Shown: positions 45,771-56,051 of the stretch, one piece after another
How positions within the stretch are numbered: position 1 is the first letter of the stretch
Layout of the letters: every line of letters begins with the position of its first letter
Notes under the pieces: generated by a model
The model's database searches: none
The model's input: only the letters and a program-made list of their open reading frames with translations
Told to the model about the DNA's origin: nothing
Made by a program: the position numbers and the translations under genes
NCBI RefSeq assembly: GCF_013373865.1
Contig: NC_050471.1
Coordinates: 14,016,983-14,080,982, forward strand
Direction of reading: 5' to 3'
Source of the DNA: Monomorium pharaonis
Taxonomy: Eukaryota; Arthropoda; Insecta; Hymenoptera; Formicidae
DNA length: 64,000 nt

Positions 45771-47592
45771 GTAGAAGAATTAATGCAGCTGTTAATAAAA
45801 GAAAAAAAAGAAAAGGAAATATTACTAAAAGAAAAAAATGAATTGTTGCAAGAAAAGTAGACACTTCTCGGAGATAATAAAGAGTTAAAACAACAGATGG
45901 AATTATTAGCAAAGACTGTACACCAGAAATCTGAGACCATTACACAAATGACAGTTGATAACGAAAAACATGTTAAAGTGTTGCAGAAAGTGTTCACTCC
46001 TGGACAAATAAAACTATTATTGTCTTCAAATACTAAAACTCGCATGAAATGGTCTGCTGAAGATATCACATCTGCTATTGCTTTACGTGCCATAAGTCCA
46101 AAGGCCTATCGATATCTACGAAACGTAAAGAAAATGCCACTGCCATGTATAAACACCTTAAATAATTGGAGTGCAACATTTAATATTCCACCTGGAATTT
46201 TAACAGATGTGCTCCAAATTATGGAAAAGAAAGGGCTGAATCTGTGTACAGTAGATAAATTAACAGTTTTAACTTTCGACGAATTATATATTTCAAACAA
46301 AATAGATTTACATCCCAAAGAACAAAAAATATATGGACCCTACAAAACCTGTCAATTTGTAATGGCTCGAGGATTATTTCAAAAATGGAAGCAGCCAATA
46401 TATTATGAATTTGATAAGCCTATGTGTGCGGATACTCTATTAACAATAATTAATAGACTTTATGAAATGCAATATATTGTTGTAGCTGTGACAAGTGACA
46501 TGGGGCTCACAAACATAAAGCTATGGTACGAATTAAACATAGGAATAAATGTTACCACAAATACTCAAAGACATATACAAGAAACTATTCAAAAACAACA
46601 TTATATTACACATCCTGCTGATAATACACTAAAAATATATTTTTTTGCAGACGTTCCGCACATAGTGAAATTGGCGCGAAATAATTTGTTTGACTCTGGC
46701 TTTACAATTGACGGAAGTAATATCGACAAATCATGTTTAGAAGAATTATTAACGCTTAATGTAGGAGAATTAAAAATAGCGCATAAATTAAACCAAGCAC
46801 ATCTGGACGTCAAAGGCTCACAGAGACAAAACGTAAAACTGGCTGCACAAGTATTTTCGAATACTAATGCAAAAGCTATACGTTGGTGTGGTGAACAAGG
46901 TTTACTCAAATCTCAACAATGGAAACAAACCGCCGATGTATTACAAATATTTAATAATTAGTTTGACCTATTTAACAGCAAATTTAAATATGGACATAGC
47001 ACCTCGCATGCATATGGTATAAATTTAAAGGAACAAAATACCATTCTTGATGAAATGAATGATTTCATTCAAGCAATGCGAATTGGAAAACGATTAACAC
47101 TATTACAATTTCAAAAAGGCATTATATTATGCAACAAGTCTCTACGTGATATGTTTGTATATATACAAGAGCAATATTCATCAGAAACGCGTCCAATACA
47201 ATATCTGTTAACTAACAGATTAAATCAAGATCTTCTTGAAAATGTTTTCTTATTTAAGAATGATGGGAGGAGGATATGATGATCATATCCTCCTCCAAGC
47301 CCAGTTGAATTAAGAAATAGACTTAAATGGTATATATTGGGCAAACATTTTGGATACACCATTGCATCAGGCACAAATACTGCAGGAGATAGTTCCACAA
47401 TCCTCACAGATCTTAATGACACATCTTGCGAACTGACAAGTGCACAGTGTGTACAACAGGAAACATGCATGATGGATGTAGGAGAAGAGGAAAAGAGATT
47501 AATGAACGTTAAGGAAAGAGAGACAGAAACAATGGACATTGAAGAAGAACTACAAATAATGGATACTGAAGAAGAAACTAGTGAAGGTATTA

Positions 47593-47661
47593 GCCCGGAT
47601 CTACAATAAGTGTAGTAAGCCTTATGCCCTTAGGCTTACTACACCTATTGTAGATCCAGCC
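47593..47661. mobile_element. 69-bp MITE with TTA duplication
   Basis: Hairpin with ends GCCCGGATCTACAATA and the complement of GGCTGGATCTACAATAGG, flanked by TTA (47590-47592, 47662-47664). It resembles the ends of the MITE at 26831 (CTACAAT). It supplies the last codons of the truncated P-element frame. Confidence 0.8.
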
Positions 47662-48404
47662 TTAAAGCGTTGAAATAACTCTTTATGAATTTGTCGCGCA
47701 TAAGGATCCTACTTATTATATATACAAGGATCCACTTATTATATATATTATTCAAACTTTTCTAGATTGGGTAATAATATATATTTTGTATGTATTTGTT
47801 GTGTTTTACATGATTTAATGTGTATTTCTAGTTGTAAACTTAAGTAATTATACTCCCAATTTGCAAGAAGTAGCATTACTTGAAGCTTTGGAACGAAAAA
47901 CAGCAACAGATTTAATAGAAAAAAATACTTTAATATACATTGCTGGATATGTTGCACACCGATTCCGATCCACTTATTCTCATTTGGGCGTCCCAACCAG
48001 AACACTTCCTCATATACCAACTGATTGGCTTTCATTTATTTCCAGAGGAAATTGCATGTATCCCAATACCGACTTTATAAGAGCAGCAGATATTATGAAT
48101 AGGGAATTTGAAAAATTCCATGGCAACTTTTTCAGTCGAGAAAATAAAATTTTTGATAATTTAACAAATATTGTATGCGCAAAAATAAACAATTTTCCTA
48201 GAAAAGTAATTGCATGTCTTGTACGAACTCGTACGTACATAAGATTGAGAAAACTTAATAAAGAAATAGTTGAAAATAATTACTTAAAAAAAAATCTAAA
48301 AAAATTTATAGACTTTGTAATAAAAGAACATCTAATAAAATATGATAAAAAATCAGCAATAACAACTGTTTGTACATCCTATTACATCCTATCAAATATC
48401 AAGG

Positions 48405-48935
48405 TGTTGCGGGATGCGCGAGGGAGCCTTGCGACCACGACCATGCGGGGCTGCGGCACGCACCGATCACACCATCCGAGCGCGATTCGCGGGACTCGAC
48501 ACACGAATAGTGTGCGTGCCACCGTTCACTTGTCAAAATCAGGAAAGCAAACCAAGGGTCCTTCCCCTTGGTCACTTGGCGAAACTTATTCTAACGTACG
48601 CAGCCCTGATTGAATAGGAGGGATTTACGATCCTTCCCACTCGCGAGCTCCGCCGCGCACCCGTCTTACACAGCAGATCGTTGTCAAACGGAAACCGGAG
48701 CAGTAATCTCTCCGTGTCTCGCGGATTCTCGAATTCGGTCAATCTCGCTACTGAATATTCGTGCTCCGAGTTTCCGCAATTTTCTGGATTCGGTTCGCGA
48801 GTCTCGTTCCGCCGATTCCAAAAGGAAGAATTACACCATGCGGTGCTGGCGAGCCAATCGGCCCGTGTTCCGGCGTTCAAACGAAACGCGTGCAAATTCG
48901 AACGCGTGATCGAAAACACAAGGTAAATGTACAAA
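48405..48935. other. GC- and CpG-rich patch
   Basis: About 530 bp that is much richer in GC and CpG than its surroundings (GGGATGCGCGAGGGAGC, GGGGCTGCGGCACGCACC). Several overlapping frames on both strands are a result of composition. It could be a promoter/5' exon island or part of an LTR. I see no recognisable protein. Confidence 0.5.
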
Positions 48936-50149
48936 TGCTAAGACATGCATTTATATCTGAATGTTCAGATATAAATGTCCCAACATTGTACTTTTATCTT
49001 AACATTGGTATTATAATGTTTTATTCAATAATGTAGATAGAAAGATGGAAAAAATAGAGATAGAATTATGAAAAAAATAAAAAATAATAAAGATAAAATC
49101 ATGCTTACAGTACAATTATATTATTTACTAATTCAGTATAGGTTATTTCTCTTATTACAAAGGCATTTTTGTACTGCGCTTGTACTATTCTAAATATTTC
49201 TACATAATTCTTCCAAATATCTGCATTTTAAGTACACGCGATTAATATTCTAAATATATATGATTGTGTCGTGTTCGAATGGCGCGGTGCATTTAGACCC
49301 AAATTTCATTTTGGCTCCGCTCATCGTGCCGCCATCGCTAATGCGCAATGGTACACCTTTCTTATTACATCATGGGATTTACTACATTAACAGTGTTACT
49401 AATCTGCAGAAATTGAAACGGTATTGCCTAGAGAATTTTGTTGGTACCAACATTTTCTTATCTAGTTTTCGGGAAAATGTCGTGTAACCCTCACCTCGAG
49501 TCCCTCCCCCCACGTATTCACCTATCAGTCCCCCAGAAGAGATACCACCCCTACCCTCACCTGCAGACTCGGATATTGAAATCTTGGTTGAATTTTCTCC
49601 CCCCCCCTCCTCCTCGCCCACGATATTATCATTATAAAATCATTATAATCTAGTAGTCGTTAATCGAATTATTAAAGCAGTTCCCAATGAAAACCGACCC
49701 TCTACTCTTGCTCCACCGTGAGTTTGCCCTCGTCCCGGAAGCAATCGACCTCGACTCCTTATTTTTCATAATATCCTCTCTCGCTCCCACAGATTTTATT
49801 CCCATTTTTACATCATACTACCATAGTCCTTTTACCGTTCTGGTGGATTTTTTCTATAATTTCTTTTCCCCTTCCACCGCCACGCTAGAAAAATTAGAAT
49901 AATATAACAATCAAATCTTTTGATCACGTCGCCTGAATTATGTTGCTTTCCACCAAATTATTATCGTTAAATCTACCCTAAATTAATAACATATATATAA
50001 ACATTTAGACCGCGTAATCTCAATGTCAAAAACAGACTTCAGCGCTTAATTGTAAAAAAACAAATATTTTTGCTGAAAGTTTATTGTATTTCTATGACTA
50101 ATATTATTAATAATAAATGTTTGTTAAGTTTTAAATAAGCTTTTCATTA
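48936..50149. repeat. Unclassified repeat DNA including a dispersed segment
   Basis: About 49388-49505 is the inverted copy of 14570-14745. The next 400 bp is pyrimidine-rich (CCTCCTCCTCGCC, CTCCACCG) and probably belongs to an LTR related to the one at 30321. No gene. Confidence 0.5.
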
Positions 50150-50474
50150 TTTTAAATTCATAACGACTTGTATTCTATTCCCGACCAAAGTAAGCATCTG
50201 GTCCAGTCCCGAGTTAAAGTGATTAAATTCGCTGACTCGAAATTTGGACCAATGGGCGCACGACCTGAAAACGGATTTTAACGTGCATATCGGCACGTTG
50301 ACCCACATTTTCAAGTCATAAAAGTGCGTTCGACCCAGGCATCTACCCTCGGTCTATTGTGTGCCTACGGAACATTTTAAATCCGTTACGTTTTTCCATG
50401 TCTTACCTGCATTCGTTTTTCGAATTATCTTCATTACTTAAACAAAGTTAAATTTAATAAGGCTGGACGTAACA
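50150..50474 (+). repeat. 3' end of an LTR related to 30321-32192
   Basis: Matches 31880-32192 with substitutions: CATCTGGTCC, CGAGTTAAAG, TATCGGCACGTTGACC, GTGCGTTCGACCC, ending AGGCTGGACGTAACA. The 5' part of the LTR is missing or too diverged. Confidence 0.8.
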
Positions 50475-51051
50475 TATTTTTCTAGTTTAATTTATAACTT
50501 CTTTAGTTTTCTGTAATTAAATTATCCAATTTATAATAATTTATATTGCTTATATTCTCAGACAGCACCTAATACTAAAAGGTGACGAAAGTTGACATTT
50601 TTAAGTTATCTTTTCGTTAAAGCCAAAAAACGTCAGTAAGACATTTTTTCGGCAGGTCGAAAAAAACGATATAAAACGCATATCTTTTTGTTATTTATTT
50701 TTTGTTACGTATTCAGCAAATTAAAAAAAAATGATAAAAATATATTTTTGACCAATCTAAAATAGTTATTATTTTATATTATTATTATTTAAATTTATAT
50801 ATGACAACAAAATCGTTCAAAAAATTACAAGAATATTCCATTGTGCATATGCTTATAAAGATAAGTAGAATTTGTTTGTATCGACCGAGTACTTTGTGCC
50901 TGAAGAGAAAACAGGTATCATGAAAAAGAACAATCAAGAACAGTTCTATCTATTGTGTAATCTGGCGTAGTCGAGCCCTGTCCTAGTGCATGGTTAATAG
51001 AAGTCTTTTTTGGGCGCGAGTGTTTATAGACATATTTCACACGAGTGAGTC
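50475..51051. other. AT-rich spacer with one foldback-like end
   Basis: CTCAGACAGCACCTAATAC at 50557 resembles the CCCAGACAGCAC terminus of the foldback family. No partner end was found, so I do not call an element. Confidence 0.35.
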
Positions 51052-51167
51052 CCAGATGCGCACAATAACAAACAAACACCACCAATCAAATTTTATAAAT
51101 TCATCCTAACCCTAACCAACCCAGCAATCTGATTGGTGGTGTCCATTTGTTACTGTGCGCATCTGGG
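51052..51167. mobile_element. 116-bp MITE with CCCAGATGCGCACA ends
   Basis: CCCAGATGCGCACAATAACA and the complement of CCCAGATGCGCACAGTAACA enclose an inner inverted ACACCACCAATC. The flanking bases (GT left, AC right) are not direct repeats. The terminus resembles that of the larger foldback elements. Confidence 0.75.
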
Positions 51168-51868
51168 ACGCTCCCTTTCACACCGACCAAATTTTTAAAC
51201 GTACTTATCATTTGGTACATAAATCACTACGGAGTCTGCGTCGCTGTGACTCTATTCACTCTACCAAGGGAAACATAAACTCCAAATGATCGCCGAAGTG
51301 ACTCCCCACATCATCACTGATAACATATAAAATGTAATGCAAGCGATAACGAAACTATAATATCAAGATACACGGTAGTGGCTCGCGCCAAGTGAAAGCG
51401 CAACGCGAGCCTGATCGTGCTCTTTACGCGAGTACACGACTTGCGAGCACCCGAGATTATGGGATCTCAGAAACGATTAAACCGATCGAGTTCTAACTAA
51501 GCTCAATCAAAATATTGGGAAGATTTAATTAATAAATTTAAAAAAAGAAAAAGGTGTTTTTATCATTTATATAAAAATGATAAAAAGACCAATCAATGTT
51601 GTGCTTAATGCCACAAACCCGTTTGCGATGATCATCGTTTAAATTGCTGTCGCGACTGTTTTTAAACTGTTCTTTTTCTGTTTTTATAACAAAATTTTGT
51701 ATTTTTACTATGTATTAAATAATAACAAATTATTATTTAATATAGATGTTCAATTTAAAATATATACATAATTATGTTCTAAAATGCATGTACGTGTCCG
51801 AAAATACTTAATTAACAAAAACAATTTTTTTTCGAAATGTCATTTTTACGTACGTAATCCCTACTTAT
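51168..51868. other. Spacer, no gene seen
   Basis: Mixed-composition sequence; 51370-51480 is moderately GC-rich (GGCTCGCGCCAAGTG, CGCGAGTACACGACTTGCGA). No ORF or RNA signal recognised. Confidence 0.4.
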
Positions 51869-52255
51869 CCCAGATAACCAAACGCCTATGAAGTTGCCGT
51901 CATGTTGTTGTCAACCGTTGCAGCGATCAATTTCTAGAAACTCGAGACAAGGTGCTTCAGCATTGTGCGTCTTAAGTTGTACTCACGTGAATTCGACACT
52001 AGAATAGCATGTTGACGGCAACTTGTTGATGTTGGTTTGCTCCCCCAATGAATTAATTTGTGACAGCAATATGACGGCAACAAGTTGTCGTCACTTTGCC
52101 ACATCTGCGATTTGACAGCATTGTGACAGCAATATGACGGCAATATAAAGGCATTTTGTTGTCATCAGTAGTCGTCTGCAACATTACTGTATACATATAA
52201 AATTACTGTTTGTCGGAGACATTTTACAGCAACATGATGGCAACATATGCTTTAT
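51869..52255. mobile_element. Foldback-like element, TGTTGCCGTCA-word family, partial
   Basis: Begins CCCAGATAACCAAACGCC. Words GTTGCCGTCATGTTG, GACGGCAACTTGTTG and ACAGCAATATGACGGCAA recur in both orientations to about 52250. A right-hand terminus is not found. The 69-residue frame on the - strand is built from these words. Confidence 0.6.
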
Positions 52256-52675
52256 AAATATTAATGACGTGCATATGACTACATTAATACCTTGTAAACC
52301 GAATAGAAATGTGTAATTTCTATTCATTATCTAATTATCTAGACAGATTTATACAGATCCAAAAATCGTATTTTTAATTCATTGAATAACGTATACGTTA
52401 TTCAAAAAATTAAAAATATGATTTTTTAGACCTGCATAAATTTGTCCAAGTGGCAACTCTTTGAATATCATGAGGAAAGACAAAGAAAGAAAATCAAAGT
52501 TAAAAATCGGCCATGTTTACCATAAAAAGAGACACACATACAAAAAATTGGATTTTTGTTTACTATTATATTAATCAATGTACGTATAATCAATATGCTA
52601 TAAATTTAAAATTAACATAAATATAAAAAGGTACAAAAAGTGTACATAAATTTTTACGTCTTATTCATTTAAGTC
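52256..52675. other. Spacer, no gene seen
   Basis: AT-rich. A palindrome around 52380-52430 (CGTATTTTTAATTCATTGAA and its near complement) is the only structure noticed. Confidence 0.4.
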
Positions 52676-52678
52676 TAA

Positions 52679-52823
52679 GGCCAGTATTCATAGTCGGATC
52701 TTATATTTAAGATCATCTTAAGTACTGTCTTAAGATGCCATCAGCCAATCACAGAGTTGTATTAGCATCTTAAGATATTGCTTGAGACGATCTTGAAATA
52801 AGATTCGACTATGAATACCAGCC
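52679..52823. mobile_element. 145-bp MITE with TAA duplication
   Basis: Ends GGCCAGTATTCATAGTCGGA and the complement of GGCTGGTATTCATAGTCGAA, flanked by TAA (52676-52678, 52824-52826). Interior contains ATCTTAAG words. Fits PIF/Harbinger mobilisation. It ends 6 bp from the stop codon of the frame at 52830. Confidence 0.88.
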
Positions 52824-52829
52824 TAAGTC

Positions 52830-53091
52830 TCAACTGAGGGTACTAAGTTCAGATCCAGAATGTCTGTCATTTTCATGAAACTCGTCCTGTTCGGTTTGCT
52901 GTACGGGATTTAAACCCAGGAATTGGCCCGCTTCGTGTCTTCTGCGATTACGCTGTTTGTTCACCTGCGTTAGAGTTTCTAATAATGTTGTTCCAATTTC
53001 TTTGTTTTCTACCTCGGACGGCTTCTGCAACGACGCGATAAAATTCATCCCTCATCGGCGGTCTAAAATGTGGATTTAATGCAACGGCATC
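52830..53091 (-). CDS. Possible terminal exon of an unknown gene
   Basis: A - strand frame preceded by a good splice acceptor (CTCATTACAG at about 53100-53092) reads AVALNPHFRPPMRDEFIASL..., about 86 residues, polar and charged, ending ELSTLS and TGA at 52832-52830. Composition is unlike the AT-driven noise frames nearby. I recognise no domain and could not find a matching upstream exon in the next kilobase. It may be a host gene's last exon or a transposon remnant. Confidence 0.35.
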
Positions 53092-53695
53092 TGTAATGAG
53101 AAATAATAACATTAATTTCAAATGCAACTTAACTCTTTAGTACAAAAAATTATATTTTTAAGTTATTTTCTTTGTATATGTTTAATTTGTATTCTTATTT
53201 AATTAATTAATGGATAATCATGCCAAAAGAATGCTATTTCTTTAATATCACATGTGATCGTGATATACAAAAAAAATCAGCGCCCGAATTCATAAAATAG
53301 ATCATTAATACATCTATAAATATATATATATATATATATAAACTGTCTGTGGAAGAAGAAATAAATTATTATGAAAAATTCATTGACACTTAAGATTTAC
53401 AGGTCGTTACAAATTTGGAAAATAAAATGGTAAAATTGATTAAACTTAAAATGGACACATGCATACGTTCCAAAACAGATGTTCTATATAAGTATACTAA
53501 ACCTTAGAGCTAGACTTCGTAAATAAATTTACACAATAATTATTATTAGGCATTAAGACCCGCCGCAGATATTCTGCAGACTGACATAGGCATTTATCCA
53601 TAATATCTTTGTTTAATCCTCAGAGTTTATATCGGGGTGGTCCTCTTTGCCTACGTTCCCGATTGCCTACTGCTTCGTTTGCACACACAAAAATA

Positions 53696-54050
53696 ATCAA
53701 GGCACAAAATACACATTGCACACGTGACGCTATTGCACACGTGCACATTGCACACGTGATATTATTACGTTTATACACATTGCACACGTGACGCTATGCA
53801 CACGTGGACATTGCACACGTTATATTATTACGTTCATACACATTGCACACGTGACGCTATTGCACACGTGCACATTGCATACGTTATATTATTACGCTCA
53901 TACACATTGCACACGTGACGCTATTGCACATGTGCATATTGCACATGTTATATTATTACGTTCATACAAATTGCACACGTGCACATTGCACACGTGATAT
54001 AATTACGCGCATACACATTCCACACATGACAATTACCACGTGCGTTTGCG
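53696..54050. repeat. Minisatellite of CACATTGCACACGTGAC units
   Basis: About a dozen units with CACGTG E-box cores, alternating with GCTATTGCACACGTG and ATATTATTACGTTCATA spacers. It ends in ACGTGCGTTTGCGACTTTCC, recalling the TTTGCGACTT next to the minisatellite core at 240-260. Thr/His-rich frames here are spurious. Confidence 0.85.
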
Positions 54051-54322
54051 ACTTTCCATGCACCCCTACCGACGCACAGTGGGGCCATATGACACGTTTT
54101 GTTTCAAAAAAGTCTAGAGCCCGTAATTTTAAAGCAATCTTGATGCTTTTTTTTTAAATAATTGTCTTAAAATTTGCAAGAGATCCCTCGAAGCCGATTT
54201 AGAAAAAAAAATTGTTAATAATTATTAAAACATATAAACACAAGAACTTTCACATGAAATGAGACTATGATTACCGAACGATTGTCTACAACTAATTTCA
54301 ATGGCTTGATAAACGTTTCTGA

Positions 54323-54323
<1 letters not shown>

Positions 54324-54394
<71 letters not shown>

Positions 54395-54610
54395 ATGTAC
54401 ACACATATATATTTGTACCCATTTTTATATAGGTATTTATACGTACATACCTAATACACATATATGTGGATGATTTATGTACATATATAAATATATGTAT
54501 AATAAATAAATAAATCTGTATATATATGTATATACAGGGAGTCTGTATATATCTGTATATATATGTATATACACTGTATATACATATGTATATACAGTGA
54601 CAGAGCATAC
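54324..54610. repeat. (GT)n and TATA-type microsatellites
   Basis: An uninterrupted (GT)n of about 34 copies at 54324-54392 is followed by imperfect ATGTATATAC repeats to about 54600. Poly-His/poly-Cys frames are artefacts of this. Confidence 0.95.
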
Positions 54611-54679
54611 TGGTCACTGTTCATAAAAAGGTAGATGGGATCGAGATGAACATAAAAGTTCAATATTGTTGTGGGTTTG

Positions 54680-54920
54680 GTCTGCTAATAATCGAGATAT
54701 AAATTTTTTAAATTGTGCGAATGAGATCGCGCCTTGCGCGCCGAAGGAAGGGCTCGAGCCGCTCGAGCCATAGCACGGCCTACTGTTTCAAGCATTGGCT
54801 GCCGGCGGCGGCGGGGGAAAGAAGAAGAAGCGTAGCGTCGTCGCCGTTTCCACGTCTCGCCGCACTGCGCCTAAGCTCGCGTCGATGGCTGCTACGCATA
54901 CTCGCGATTACATGACGAGA
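54680..54920. other. GC-rich patch
   Basis: About 200 bp rich in CG (GATCGCGCCTTGCGCGCC, GGCTGCCGGCGGCGGCGG, CGTAGCGTCGTCGCCG) in AT-rich surroundings. The 66-residue Arg/Ser frame is probably compositional. It could be a promoter or 5' exon of a gene whose other exons I cannot see. Confidence 0.45.
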
Positions 54921-55920
54921 TTATAAATTATTAATAAAAATAGGACAAATTTAAATCGTAATAAACTTTTGTAAATAAGAAAGTCGAAAGAGAGAAAGCG
55001 ATGGAAACGTATGGAATCTGCAAATAATATAATATTTGCCGCATCAAATTCTCTCATCGTTTTTTATGGAATATTAAATTAACGAAGATTTATCACGATT
55101 GATTCTTTATACATTCTCCTTTCGTAACCATCTTATTAGAAAATTACGAAATGCACGAAATACTATCTAATATACTAATCTAATATACGAAATATACTAA
55201 TATGCACTCTTTGTAAAATAACACGATAGAAAAATATTCACGTTTGATCTAACGACTTCAGGATAAATTATTCGATGCAACTTCTATGGTAATTATAAGT
55301 AATTAGAGATCAATGTTATGTCAAGTATCGTTAGTATGGTTAACTAGAAATGATTTTCTCTTGTATATGATAGAGAACTTCGAATTTCTTCTATTGTTAA
55401 TACATTATAAGTCACTGAAAATCTGTCGTAATTAATAATGCAATTAAAGGTAAAAGAAACTCTGAATTCTTTTATTCATTATTGAATTTTTTATTTACTC
55501 TTGATTTGTATGTAAAATTGAACTTTGTACTTTTATACTTTGTAATTTAGCAGGAATATCTTTCCCTCTAAAGTATTTACACGATAAACGTCATTTTCAA
55601 CAACAGTTCCAATCAATATTATTAGAGTTTCATTAAATGTCATAAAATTTTTTTAACAAGATTACTATTTTTTAACATTTTTAACATTAAACACGATACG
55701 ACACTCAGAAAGAAAGTATCGTGCTGATTATTTATCGCAGTTTTAGTGATAATTTTTGATAATTTTTTTTTCGATCGTGTGTACACTAAAAATATAAAGA
55801 AATGATAATTGTTAAAATTTTATTCAAATTACACATAATGAAAGTAGAATAGTACAAACTAAAGATGTTGTTAAACGTGGTAATATTTACTGTATTTGTG
55901 TACTACGTAGTGCTTGAGAG
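54921..55920. other. AT-rich spacer copied, noisily, before the gap
   Basis: No gene. About 55043-55460 reappears in inverse orientation at about 61040-61468, and 55205-55370 in direct orientation at about 60866-61040, both with many small differences. Confidence 0.6.
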
Positions 55921-56005
55921 AGAAAGAGGGAGGGGGGGGGGAGAGAGAGAGAGAGAGAGATAGAGAAAGAGAGAGAGAGAGAGATTGATTGATTGATTGA
56001 TTGAT
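55921..56005. repeat. (GA)n and (GATT)n microsatellites
   Basis: GAGA repeats to about 55984, then GATTGATTGATTGATTGATC. On the - strand this is the (AATC)n tail of the adjacent retrotransposon followed by (TC)n. Confidence 0.9.
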
Positions 56006-56051
56006 CTTTTATTAGCTTTCTCAGCTATTTTCAATACATATATATACAATT

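Larger units (their letters stand above)
45035..48403 (+). pseudogene. P-element/THAP9-type transposase, broken
   Basis: Exon 45035-45192 encodes the second half of a THAP finger (RICSLHFQDDCF ... LCRLKKNSVPNV); the first half is missing. A coiled-coil leader (KEKKEKEILLKEKNELLQEK) has TAG at 45858-45860. The main block 45897-46961 has MKWSAEDITSAIALRAISPK, TFDELYI, GPYKTCQFVMARGLFQKWKQ, AVTSDMGLTN, FFADVPHIVKLARNN and KLAAQVFSN, all hallmarks of P/THAP9 transposases with catalytic-type Asp residues. A TAG at 46959-46961 interrupts FNN/FDLFNSK; the frame continues to 47276, shifts, then LRNRLKWYILGKHFGY. A MITE lies at 47593-47661, and a last block at 47840-48360 has YIAGYVAHRF, FISRGNCMYP and CLVRTRTYIR. 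Terminal repeats were not found. Confidence 0.88.

Noticed and set aside
45897..46961. An intact 354-residue P-element gene
   Set aside because: The frame is one fragment of a longer transposase bounded by in-frame TAG codons on both sides, and further conserved domains lie downstream in other frames.
48572..48934. Overlapping 90-120 residue frames in the GC-rich patch
   Set aside because: Several frames on both strands are open at once because of high GC content; none shows a domain or a good start and splice context.
50557..50870. Another foldback element starting CTCAGACAGCACC
   Set aside because: Only one end can be recognised; without a matching inverted end or duplicated flank I did not call it.
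53696..54050. CRISPR-like array of regular repeats
   Set aside because: Units are short, diverge gradually and have no unique spacers. The genome is eukaryotic. It is a minisatellite.
54225..54617. His/Thr-rich protein
   Set aside because: Translation of the (GT)n microsatellite and neighbouring TATA repeats.
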